Below are positions 52,417 to 60,710 of a stretch of 64,000 nucleotides of DNA, piece after piece. Both the position numbers and the translations under genes were made by a program. Under the pieces are notes generated by a model. The model did not search any database. It was not told the DNA's origin and saw nothing but the letters and a program-made list of their open reading frames with translations. The stretch's first letter is position 1. Every line of letters starts with the position of its first letter. This stretch comes from Clostridiales bacterium (GTDB lineage: Bacteria > Bacillota > Clostridia > Oscillospirales > Oscillospiraceae), in assembly GCA_004553545.1 (NCBI GenBank), contig SFLD01000004.1:42932-106931 (forward strand), in the 5' to 3' direction.

Positions 52417-54177
52417 TTGCGAGAGAAAAAAAGCGTCCTCGGCTGGGTCCTGACCTTCGCCGGGGAGAAAAAACGGGACTACCTGGCCAGCGCGGCGCTG
52501 GCGGTCCTGGGGTCGGTGTGCCAGCTGCTCCCATACCTGGTGATGGCCCGGGTGCTGACCCGGCTCCTGGCCGGGGACCGGGATCTCATCGCCTACCTCC
52601 GGGACTGCGGCCTCCTGGCCCTCCTTTGGCTCGCGCGGCTGGGGCTCCACTCCCTCTCCACCGCCCGGTCCCACGCGGCGACCTTCGCCGTCCTCGCGGG
52701 GATCCGGAAGCGGGGCCTGGAGAAGCTGGCCCGGATGCCCCTGGGGGACATCCAGGCCCGGGGCACCGGGGAGCTGAAGAACATCCTGGTGGAGCGGGTG
52801 GACAGCATGGAGCCCACCCTGGCCCACGCCATCCCGGAGATCAGCGGCAACGCCGCGGCGGCCCTCGCCACCCTCCTCTGCCTCTTTCTTCTGGACTGGC
52901 GGATGGCCCTCGCGGCCCTGCTGCCCCTGCCCCTGGGGCTGGTCTTCTTCGCGCTGATGATGCGGGGCTACCAGGAGAACTACCAGCGGGCCTCGGCCGC
53001 CACCAAGGTCCTCAACGACACCGCCGTGGAGTACATCGGCGGCATCGAGGTCATCAAGGTCTTCGGCAAGGCGAAGAGCAGCTACGAAAAGTTCGTCACC
53101 GCCGCCCGGGACTGCGCCGAGAGCTACATCGACTGGATGAGAAAGAGCAACTTCTACTTCACCTTCGCCATGAATGTCATGCCGGCGACGCTCCTCACGG
53201 TGCTGCCCATCGGCGGCCTGCTGCTGCGCTCCGGCACCCTGGCCCCGGACCGCTTCGTCCTGCTTCTGATCCTCTCCCTGGGGCTGGTGCCGCCCATCAT
53301 CGGCTGCATGAAGTTCACGGATGACCTCGCGAAGGTGGGCACCATCATCGGCCAGGTGACGGACATCCTCACCGCGCCGGAGCTGCCCCGGCCGGAGACG
53401 GACCGGGCGATGCCCCGGGACCACAGCGTGGAACTGCGAAATGTCCGCTTCGGCTATGGGGAGACGGAGGTGCTCCACGGCATCGACCTCACCTTCCGGG
53501 AGGGCACGGTGAACGCCCTGGTGGGCCCCTCCGGCAGCGGGAAGTCCACCATCGCGAAGCTCATCGCCTCCTTCTGGGACGTGGGCGGCGGCAGCATCAC
53601 CATCGGCGGCGCCGACCTCCGGGACCTCTCGGCGGAGCGCTGCCAGTCCCTCATCGCCTACGTCTCCCAGGAGAGCTTCCTCTTTGACACCACCGTCCGG
53701 GAGAACATCCGAATGGGCCGGCCCTCCGCCACGGACGCGGAGGTGGAGCGGGCCGCCCGGGAGAGCGGCTGCTACGACTTCATCCTGGGGCTGGAGAACG
53801 GCTTTGAGACCCGGGTGGGCGGCGGCGGAGGACATCTTTCCGGCGGGGAGCGGCAGCGCCTCTCCATCGCCCGAGCCATGCTGAAGGACGCCCCCATCGT
53901 CCTCCTGGACGAGGCCACCGCCTACACGGACCCGGAGAACGAGGCCGTCATCCAGGAGAGCGTCGCGAGGCTGGTCCGGGGCAAGACCCTCATCGTCATC
54001 GCCCACCGGCTCTCCACCATCGTGGATGCCGACCAGATCGTCCTCGTGAACGACGGGCGCGTCGAGGCGGCAGGCACCCAGGCGGAGCTGCTGCAGAAAA
54101 GCCCGCTGTACCGGTCCATGTGGCGCGCGCATACCGCGTCCCGGGACAGCGCGGAGGGAGGTCATGCGCATGCTTGA
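52417..54177 (+). CDS. ABC transporter, fused permease-ATPase, YbtP/IrtA-like (second pair)
   Basis: A 586-aa paralogue of the protein at 44949. It shares GELKNILVERVDSMEPTLAHAIPEI in the membrane part, GPSGSGKST, LSGGERQR and LDEATAYTDPENEAVIQ. The start codon appears to be TTG (52417) with GAGGTGAG upstream. It sits 6 bp after the ECF double ATPase and overlaps the next gene by 14 nt. Ferric-siderophore or other metallophore import is the best guess. Confidence 0.88.
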   Translation: MREKKSVLGWVLTFAGEKKRDYLASAALAVLGSVCQLLPYLVMARVLTRLLAGDRDLIAYLRDCGLLALLWLARLGLHSLSTARSHAATFAVLAGIRKRGLEKLARMPLGDIQARGTGELKNILVERVDSMEPTLAHAIPEISGNAAAALATLLCLFLLDWRMALAALLPLPLGLVFFALMMRGYQENYQRASAATKVLNDTAVEYIGGIEVIKVFGKAKSSYEKFVTAARDCAESYIDWMRKSNFYFTFAMNVMPATLLTVLPIGGLLLRSGTLAPDRFVLLLILSLGLVPPIIGCMKFTDDLAKVGTIIGQVTDILTAPELPRPETDRAMPRDHSVELRNVRFGYGETEVLHGIDLTFREGTVNALVGPSGSGKSTIAKLIASFWDVGGGSITIGGADLRDLSAERCQSLIAYVSQESFLFDTTVRENIRMGRPSATDAEVERAARESGCYDFILGLENGFETRVGGGGGHLSGGERQRLSIARAMLKDAPIVLLDEATAYTDPENEAVIQESVARLVRGKTLIVIAHRLSTIVDADQIVLVNDGRVEAAGTQAELLQKSPLYRSMWRAHTASRDSAEGGHAHA

Positions 54178-55903
54178 GATCCTGAGAAAATTCTTTCACT
54201 TCTGCGATGAGCGGGAGCGCAGGGAGTTTTACCGTTCCATCGCCCTCGGCGTGGCGGCGGCCCTGTTTTCCGCGCTGAAGATCCCGGCCATCGGCATTCT
54301 GCTGGGGGCGATGCTGACGGACGGCGTGCGCACGGAAACGATCCTGCGGTCGCTGGCGATCATGCTGGTCTCCGTCATCGGTTCCTCCCTTCTGAAATCC
54401 CGCGCCACCGCCCTGCAGACGGACGCCGGCTACCGCACCGCCGCCAATAAGCGCGTGCAGATCGCGGAGCATCTCCGGTATCTCCCTATGGGCTACTTCA
54501 ACGCCAACAGCCTGGGGGCCATCACCTCCGTCACCACCAACACCATGGACAACCTCTCCGGCGTTTCCACCCGGGTGGTGATGCTGGTCACCGAGGGACT
54601 TTTCTCCACGGCGGTGATGACACTGGCGGTCTTCCTCTTCGACTGGCGGGTGGGGCTTCTCATTGTATTGGGTCTTACCGTCTGCTATTTCGTGAATCGT
54701 GCGCTGCAGGCGAGATCGGAGCAAACCACCCGCCGGAAGCTCTCCGGTGACACAGCCGTCGTGGAGCAGGTGCTGGAGTTCATCAAGGGGATTGCCGAGG
54801 TGAAATCCTACTCCCTGACCGGCAAGTATAACCGCAGGCTGGAAGCTGCCATTGACGAAAACGTGGATTCCAACATCGACATGGAATTGAAGCTCCTGCC
54901 ACTGATGCTGGCGCAGAACGCCGTTGCCAAGGGCATCGACGTGGGGGTGGTGCTGCTGTCTCTTGTGCTCTATACCGGCGGCAGAATGGAGCTATTAAAC
55001 TGTGTTATGCTCTGCATCTGCTCCTTCCTGCTGACGGAGGGGCTGGAGCAGGCCGGGACACAATCGAGCTTGCTGCGGGTGGTGGATACCTGCGTGGATC
55101 AGGCGGCGGACATTTTGAGCCTGCCCGCCATGGACATCTCCGGGGCTGAGCTTGCGCCGGAGCACTGCGGCCTCCGGACAGAGGACATCCGCTTCTCCTA
55201 CGGCGAAAAGTCCATCATCCACGGGGTGACACTGGACATCCCGGAGCGGAGCACCACCGCCATCGTCGGCCCTTCCGGCAGCGGCAAGACCACGCTCTGC
55301 CACCTGCTCTCCCGCTTCTGGGATGTGGACGCCGGGCGCGTCACGCTGGGCGGGCACGATGTCCGGGACTACGACATGGACAGCCTGATGCGGAATTTCA
55401 GCTTCGTCTTCCAGAACGTCTATCTCTTCCATGATACCGTTGCCAACAACATCCGCTTCGGCCAGCCGGAGGCTTCCATGGAGCGGGTCATTGCGGCGGC
55501 AAAAAAGGCCCGCTGCCACGACTTCATCCAGCGGCTGCCCCAGGGCTATGACACCGTCATCGGCGAGGCGGGGGGCATCCTCTCCGGCGGGGAGCGCCAG
55601 CGGCTCTCCATCGCCCGGGCCATGCTGAAGGACGCCCCCATCATCGTCCTGGACGAGGCCATCGCCAACGTGGACCCGGAGAACGAGCAGGAGCTGATGG
55701 AGGCCATCGACGCCCTGACGGCGGAGAAGACCGTCCTTATGATCGCCCACCGGCTGAAGACCGTCCGCCAGGCAGACCAGATCCTGGTCCTGGACCGGGG
55801 GCGGATCGTCCAGCAGGGCACCCACGATGCGCTCGCCCGGGAGGACGGCCTCTACCGCCGCTTCCTCACCGGCCGGGAGAAGGCCGTCGGCTGGAAGCTC
55901 TGA
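54164..55903 (+). CDS. ABC transporter, fused permease-ATPase, YbtQ/IrtB-like (second pair)
   Basis: A 579-aa paralogue of the interrupted gene at 46688; both end in GWKL and share LPMGYFNANSLG-type and LDEAxANVDPENE motifs. GPSGSGKTT and LSGGERQR are intact. Unlike the paralogue, the N-terminus is uninterrupted. An in-frame ATG at 54170 is an alternative start. The stretch of about 54650-55050 is visibly less GC-rich than its surroundings. Confidence 0.88.
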   Translation: MRMLEILRKFFHFCDERERREFYRSIALGVAAALFSALKIPAIGILLGAMLTDGVRTETILRSLAIMLVSVIGSSLLKSRATALQTDAGYRTAANKRVQIAEHLRYLPMGYFNANSLGAITSVTTNTMDNLSGVSTRVVMLVTEGLFSTAVMTLAVFLFDWRVGLLIVLGLTVCYFVNRALQARSEQTTRRKLSGDTAVVEQVLEFIKGIAEVKSYSLTGKYNRRLEAAIDENVDSNIDMELKLLPLMLAQNAVAKGIDVGVVLLSLVLYTGGRMELLNCVMLCICSFLLTEGLEQAGTQSSLLRVVDTCVDQAADILSLPAMDISGAELAPEHCGLRTEDIRFSYGEKSIIHGVTLDIPERSTTAIVGPSGSGKTTLCHLLSRFWDVDAGRVTLGGHDVRDYDMDSLMRNFSFVFQNVYLFHDTVANNIRFGQPEASMERVIAAAKKARCHDFIQRLPQGYDTVIGEAGGILSGGERQRLSIARAMLKDAPIIVLDEAIANVDPENEQELMEAIDALTAEKTVLMIAHRLKTVRQADQILVLDRGRIVQQGTHDALAREDGLYRRFLTGREKAVGWKL

Positions 55904-55919
55904 CCCTTCTTTCCCCAGG

Positions 55920-55958
55920 GGAGCGCGCCCGTCTCCCCGGCAGGCGCGCTCCGACCTT
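55920..55958 (+). terminator. Terminator after the ECF-ABC operon
   Basis: GGAGCGCGCC (55920-55929) pairs with GGCGCGCTCC (55943-55952), followed by GACCTTTT. Confidence 0.6.
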
Positions 55959-55961
55959 TTG

Positions 55962-56003
55962 AGACCACCCCCGGAAGCCGAAGGCTTGCGGGGGTGGTCT
56001 TTG
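55962..56003. terminator. Second hairpin between convergent operons
   Basis: AGACCACCCCC (55962-55972) pairs with GGGGGTGGTCT (55990-56000). It lies between the ABC gene (+) and the hydrolase gene (-) and may act as a backup terminator. Confidence 0.5.
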
Positions 56004-56033
56004 TCGGATCCTTTCTTCCGTTTTTCGCGCCTT

Positions 56034-56963
56034 TCATGCCAGCTCCCGGAGCGCCGCCAGGAACTCCCGCGGCCGCTCCCCATGGATGGCGTGTCCGCAG
56101 TCAAAGCGGACCAGGGTGCAGTCCGGGATCAGCGCCAGAACGCACCGCAGGTCCTCCTCCCCCAGCGCCGTCAGCAGGAGCCCGTCCTCCCCCACCTGGG
56201 TCTTTGCCTTGAGGAACAGCGTCCGGCAGCGGATGCCCCGCAGCAGGTCCTCATGGGGGATGCCGGCGTGGAAGCTGTCCTCATAGAACGCCTCGCCGAA
56301 GCGGGGGTCGTAGCGGTCCATGCCCTGATAGGCGGCCAGGCCCGCCTTGGGCCAGAAGGGCACCCACAGGTCTCTCTCCGGGTGCTTCCTGCGGTAGCTG
56401 TCCGCCGAGGCAATGAGCCTGGGGCGCACCTTCTCTCTGGCCTTTTCTGGGAAGAAGTCCCAGAGCCGCTGGTGGGTGAAGTAGTAGAGGACGAAGTCGG
56501 TCTCCTCCGTCTGGCGCAGGAATTCGTGGCAGACGGTGGAGAGATCCACATAGTTGAAAGACTGCTTCCGCCGCTCCCCCTGGCAGGAGAAGAACGGCGG
56601 GTCCTCCAACACCAGGGCACAGCAAAGGTCGCTGCGGGAGGCAGCATAGGCCGCGATGAGCCCGCCGGAGGAGTGCCCCAGCAGACAGGCCGGCTCCCGG
56701 ACGACGTGCCGCAGAAAAGCGATGACCGCGTTCCCGATATCCGCCACGTTGTATCGCTCCGCGTCGTGCAGGCTCCCGCCGTGGCCGTAGCAGTCCACGG
56801 CGTACACATGGAAATCCCGCGCCAGCTTCGGCATCACGCGGGAAAAGCTACGGCTGTCCACCCCCTGGGCGTGGAGCAGCACCAGGGGCTTCCGGTCGTT
56901 TCGGATCTCGCAGTATTGCAGGCCGACGCCATTGCCCTCATAGAAATGCGTTTCACAGTTCAT
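56034..56963 (-). CDS. Alpha/beta hydrolase
   Basis: A 309-aa alpha/beta-hydrolase. The oxyanion segment LVLLHAQGVDSRSF is near 27-40. The nucleophile elbow GHSSGG (about 95-100) holds the Ser, and DCGHAIHGE near the C-terminus supplies the His. The substrate is unknown. Last of three minus-strand genes likely sharing the promoter at 58491. Confidence 0.9.
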   Translation of the reverse strand: MNCETHFYEGNGVGLQYCEIRNDRKPLVLLHAQGVDSRSFSRVMPKLARDFHVYAVDCYGHGGSLHDAERYNVADIGNAVIAFLRHVVREPACLLGHSSGGLIAAYAASRSDLCCALVLEDPPFFSCQGERRKQSFNYVDLSTVCHEFLRQTEETDFVLYYFTHQRLWDFFPEKAREKVRPRLIASADSYRRKHPERDLWVPFWPKAGLAAYQGMDRYDPRFGEAFYEDSFHAGIPHEDLLRGIRCRTLFLKAKTQVGEDGLLLTALGEEDLRCVLALIPDCTLVRFDCGHAIHGERPREFLAALRELA

Positions 56964-57011
56964 GCGGATGTCTCCCCTCTGTCCATTGGCACGCTGCCCT
57001 CCTCGCCGCTG

Positions 57012-57767
57012 TCAAACGTTGTCCGCTTTCCCCCCTGCCAGCGCCAGGAACTTCTTGTCGGACTGAATGCCCTGGGTCAGGAATCTGCCATCCCGGAACA
57101 GGGCGTAGGTGGTGACCGGCGCGGGCACGCGCTGGGCCTCCTCCCGGCTCGTGATGTGGATGACCCGCAGGGGGATGCCGTGCTCCCGCGCGGTCTCCTG
57201 CACCCGGGGCACCCAGTAGCTGGTATAGGGGCACTGGTCGGTGTAGTAGAGAACGAACCCGTCCGGCGCGGCTTCCGGGTGTTTGGCGCAGTCCCGGAAC
57301 TCCGGCGGCCGGGCGTCCGGGGCAAGCGGCAGATAGAGAAGGCTGATGCCGCAATCCGACACGTCCGCCGTCTGAAAGCCCTTGTGCGCCAGGAACTTCG
57401 GGTCCGACAGAAACTCCCGCTTCCGTCCCTGGGCCGAGAGGATGCAGATCCCCTTGCGTCCCTGGGCTTCGGCGTCCCGGCTACATTCCGCCAGCAGGTC
57501 GTTGGCGTAGCCGTGTCCTTTCATCGCGCCCGCGATCCACAGGCAGTTGATGTAGAGATACCCCTCCGCCCGGATGGGCACCCATGCGTTCTCTGTCGGA
57601 AGGTACTCAATGAAGCACTTGCCCCGCTCCTCGCTCCGGCAGAAGACCAGCCCCTCCTCCAGGCGCTGCTTGAGCCATTCCTTCTTGCGGAGGCTCTGCT
57701 TGCCGGACATGGCGCAGCAGATGTGCTCCCGGTCGATGTTGTCCCTGGTGATGCGGATGTAGTTCAT
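57012..57767 (-). CDS. GNAT acetyltransferase-like protein with YoaP-type C-terminal domain
   Basis: A 251-aa protein. The first ~140 residues look like a GNAT fold (GYLYINCLWIAGAMKGHGYANDLLAEC is the acetyl-CoA region). The C-terminal part resembles the thioredoxin-like YoaP domain. There the CxxC-like site reads CPYT, so only one Cys remains (about residue 190). Function unknown. 47 bp separate it from each neighbour in the group. Confidence 0.75.
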   Translation of the reverse strand: MNYIRITRDNIDREHICCAMSGKQSLRKKEWLKQRLEEGLVFCRSEERGKCFIEYLPTENAWVPIRAEGYLYINCLWIAGAMKGHGYANDLLAECSRDAEAQGRKGICILSAQGRKREFLSDPKFLAHKGFQTADVSDCGISLLYLPLAPDARPPEFRDCAKHPEAAPDGFVLYYTDQCPYTSYWVPRVQETAREHGIPLRVIHITSREEAQRVPAPVTTYALFRDGRFLTQGIQSDKKFLALAGGKADNV

Positions 57768-57814
57768 TCTCCCTTCCCTCCCGATCCTTGTGGTCCGGCG
57801 CCGCGTTCCCCGCG

Positions 57815-58357
57815 TCAGCCGGAGATCCCTGCCTGGTCCAGCCGCTTCCCCATCTCGACCCGCACCTCGTGCCGCTCCGGGTCGCGATTGGAGTAGGCGT
57901 AGAGATCGAAGCCGATGACGGAGAAGCCGTTCTTCCGGTAAAAGGCGATGGCCCGCTCATTGCAGGACTGGGTCTCCAGCACCAGCATCCGCGCCCCGGA
58001 GGCGTCCGCCGCTTTCGCGATGGTATCCATCAGGGCGGTCCCGATCCCCCGGCGGCGCCCGGCGTCCTCAAAAATACAGAGGTTGCTGATGCGGAAGCGG
58101 CGGTTCCAGGTCTCCGGCGAGCCCTCGACATAGCCCAGCAGCTCGCCGTCCTCAAAGGCGCCGAAGGCCATGGGGTCCTCCAGCCACTCCCCGAAAAAGA
58201 CATCCTCGAAGGAACGCTCCTCCGGCGCCGTAAAGGGCCGGTATTCCACCCGGAAGCCATCCTCCGCCGCGCGGATATCGTAGTACCCGTGGGTCTGATA
58301 CCGGGCCGTGAACTTCCTGCCCGCATAGGTCTCCTGCGCCAGCTCTCTGATCTCCAT
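57815..58357 (-). CDS. GNAT family N-acetyltransferase
   Basis: A 180-aa acetyltransferase. ISNLCIFEDAGRRRGIGTALMDTIAKAA (about 98-125) is the acetyl-CoA-binding motif A, and NERAIAFYRKNGFSVIGFDLYAYSN is motif B. The substrate is unknown. The ATG at 58357 has GAGGGGAAG upstream; the open frame to 58615 passes through the promoter and is not coding. Confidence 0.88.
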   Translation of the reverse strand: MEIRELAQETYAGRKFTARYQTHGYYDIRAAEDGFRVEYRPFTAPEERSFEDVFFGEWLEDPMAFGAFEDGELLGYVEGSPETWNRRFRISNLCIFEDAGRRRGIGTALMDTIAKAADASGARMLVLETQSCNERAIAFYRKNGFSVIGFDLYAYSNRDPERHEVRVEMGKRLDQAGISG

Positions 58358-58490
58358 TCTTCCCCTCTGCGGAGCCGGGCCGAAGCGCCCGCTCCCTCCC
58401 CTGCCCCATCGCACAGCCGCCGGTCCTTTCCTCGGGGACGGTCTCCCGGCGGCAGGCCGAGCATTGTGCATCGTTCGTTGCGTATCATTT

Positions 58491-58519
58491 ATTATAGCAA
58501 GCCCGGGGATGCTTGTCAA
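58491..58519 (-). promoter_or_regulatory. Consensus promoter of the GNAT/hydrolase group
   Basis: On the minus strand, TTGACA (58514-58519) and TATAAT (58491-58496) are separated by 17 bp. The leader before the gene at 58357 is about 125 nt; the rest of 58358-58490 shows no clear element. Confidence 0.8.
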
Positions 58520-58556
58520 TAGCAGCCCCCCTCCCCGCCTGCCGGGCGCGTTTGGC

Positions 58557-58585
58557 TTGCCCCGCAGAGAAAAATAGGATATAAT
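58557..58585 (+). promoter_or_regulatory. Promoter of the sigma-54 activator gene
   Basis: TTGCCC (58557-58562) and TATAAT (58580-58585), 17-bp spacer, 71 bp before the GTG start. Divergent from the promoter at 58491-58519. Confidence 0.65.
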
Positions 58586-58656
58586 GAAGTCCGCACGATG
58601 GAAAAAGCTTTCCAAGCGCGATCTCTCCGGAAAGGGCTCCTTTCGCGGAGACCATC

Positions 58657-60690
58657 GTGTCTGATACCGCTTTTCTGCAGCGAATGGGGCGTGAGAGAAT
58701 GAGCTACAATCCTTTCTACAACATCGACAACCCGGAGCTCATGGGCTATGAGTATGCCTGGGTCCGCTACATGAAGCAGGGGACCTCCAGCCCGGATATC
58801 ATCACGAAGCCCATTCTGGAATCCTGGCGGCGCTGCCGGCAGATGAATGTCAGCTTCCAGCCGGACATGCCGGCCGCCTTCTGCCCGGAGAGCGAGAGCA
58901 TCGGCTTTCTCCGGACCCACGGCAGCGGCATCCTGAAGGAGATCATGGGGACCATCGGCAGCAGCTCCTTCTACGGGATCATCACGGATGTGGTCGGACG
59001 GAAGCTGACGGGGGTGGAGAGCGAGCTCTCCGGCCTTCCGGCCAGCCTGAAAAAGGTCCGCGAGATCGAGAATTTCTCGGAAAAGGCCATCGGGACCAAC
59101 AGCTTCTCCCTGGTCTCGGAGCTGCGGCGTCCGGTCTGCGTGGCCGGCGCACAGCATTACCTGGAGCGGCTCCACAGCTACGCGGACTATGCCGCCCCCA
59201 TCCTCGGCCTCTCCGGTGAGCTCATCGGGATCGTGGGGATCTACACCGCCACGGAGCGGATGGGCGACTACGTCCTGCAGTTCGTGGCGGCCATCGAGAA
59301 GGCCATTGAGAATAACCTCCGCTGGTTCAGCAGCCAGAGCCTGCTGGAGCGGCAGAACGAGGAGAAGCGCTATATCCTGGACGCTGTCTCCGACGGCGTG
59401 ATGTATGTGAGCGCGGACCACCGGATCACCTACGGCAACCGGAAATTCATGGATATCTTCGGCCTGGCGGCGGAGGATGCCGTGGGTCAGAGCGTCACCG
59501 CCCTGAAGACCTCCCCCTCCATCGAGAGCCTGGTCCGGGTGGACTACAGCGGCCGCAGGTTCAGCCGGGACACCCGGGTCAGCATCTTCAGCAGCCGGAA
59601 TCCCCACAGCTCCCGGGAGGCCCTCTTCAACAAGTACAAGATCAGCGACAGCAGCGAGGCCGGCGCGGACGAGGTCTGGACCTTTACCGTGTCCTCCGAC
59701 ATCAAGCGCCGGGCCGTCAAGCTCTCCCGGGCGGACGCCAAAAGCACCTTCTTCCTGGATGACATCAAGGGGCACTCCCAGGGCATGGAGATCGCCAAGG
59801 AGCTGGCCAAGAAGGCCGCCGCCTTTGAGACCCGGGTCATCATCGAGGGCGACAGCGGCACCGGCAAGGAGATGTTCGCCCAGGCCATCCACAACGAGGG
59901 CCCCCGGCGCAACGGCCCCTTTATCGCGGTGGACTGCGGCGCCCTGCCCCGGGGTCTGCTGGAGAGTGAGCTCTTCGGCTATGAGGAGGGCGCCTATACC
60001 GGCGCACGGCGGGGCGGCAAAAAGGGAAAATTCGAGCTGGCGGACAAGGGCGTTCTCTTCCTGGACGAGATCACCAACATGCCGCTGGATATGCAGGCAA
60101 AGCTCCTGCGCATCCTGCAGGAGGGGAAGCTGGTCCCCATTGGCGGCACCAAACTGGTGGCCTTCGATGTCCAGGTGATCGCCGCCACCAACAAGGATAT
60201 CATCCAGGAGATCGAGGCGGGCAACTTCCGGAAGGACCTCTTCTACCGCCTGAACCTCATCCACATCAAGGTCCCGCCCCTGCGGGAGCGGGGCGATGAC
60301 ATCCGCTACTTCCTGGATTACTTCCTGCGGATGTATGACCCGGAGGGCGGCAAGCGGCTCTCCCGCGAGGTCACCGAGATCCTCTGCCGCTACGACTGGC
60401 CGGGCAACGTCCGCCAGCTGGAAAACGTCATCGAGCGGATGGTGATCCTCTCGGACGGTCCCATCATCGGGAAGAACTGCATCCCCGGCGAGATCGCCGG
60501 CAGCATGATGGAGCTCGACGGCAGCGGCCTTCTGTCCCTGGAGGGAGAGCGCAGCCTGGACGCCGTCTGCCGGGAGTATGTACACCGCATGGTGGGCCAC
60601 TGCGACGGGAACATCAAGAAGGCCGCTGGGCTCCTGGGCATCAGCCGGGCCACGGTCTATAAGTATCTGAAGAGCGAAGGGACACCCTGA
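58657..60690 (+). CDS. Sigma-54-dependent Fis family transcriptional activator
   Basis: A 677-aa enhancer-binding protein. N-terminal AcoR/GAF-like sensor (about 45-225), a PAS-like domain (about 235-330), the AAA+ domain with GDSGTGKE (about 397-404), the sigma-54 contact loop GAYTGA (Y replaces the usual F), LFLDEI, and a C-terminal Fis helix-turn-helix (GNIKKAAGLLGISRATVYKYL). GTG start with GGAGA at good spacing; an ATG at 58699 is the alternative. It very likely drives the -24/-12 promoter at 62349. Confidence 0.93.
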   Translation: MSDTAFLQRMGRERMSYNPFYNIDNPELMGYEYAWVRYMKQGTSSPDIITKPILESWRRCRQMNVSFQPDMPAAFCPESESIGFLRTHGSGILKEIMGTIGSSSFYGIITDVVGRKLTGVESELSGLPASLKKVREIENFSEKAIGTNSFSLVSELRRPVCVAGAQHYLERLHSYADYAAPILGLSGELIGIVGIYTATERMGDYVLQFVAAIEKAIENNLRWFSSQSLLERQNEEKRYILDAVSDGVMYVSADHRITYGNRKFMDIFGLAAEDAVGQSVTALKTSPSIESLVRVDYSGRRFSRDTRVSIFSSRNPHSSREALFNKYKISDSSEAGADEVWTFTVSSDIKRRAVKLSRADAKSTFFLDDIKGHSQGMEIAKELAKKAAAFETRVIIEGDSGTGKEMFAQAIHNEGPRRNGPFIAVDCGALPRGLLESELFGYEEGAYTGARRGGKKGKFELADKGVLFLDEITNMPLDMQAKLLRILQEGKLVPIGGTKLVAFDVQVIAATNKDIIQEIEAGNFRKDLFYRLNLIHIKVPPLRERGDDIRYFLDYFLRMYDPEGGKRLSREVTEILCRYDWPGNVRQLENVIERMVILSDGPIIGKNCIPGEIAGSMMELDGSGLLSLEGERSLDAVCREYVHRMVGHCDGNIKKAAGLLGISRATVYKYLKSEGTP

Positions 60691-60710
60691 CGGGAAAGGA
60701 GGACAGCGGC

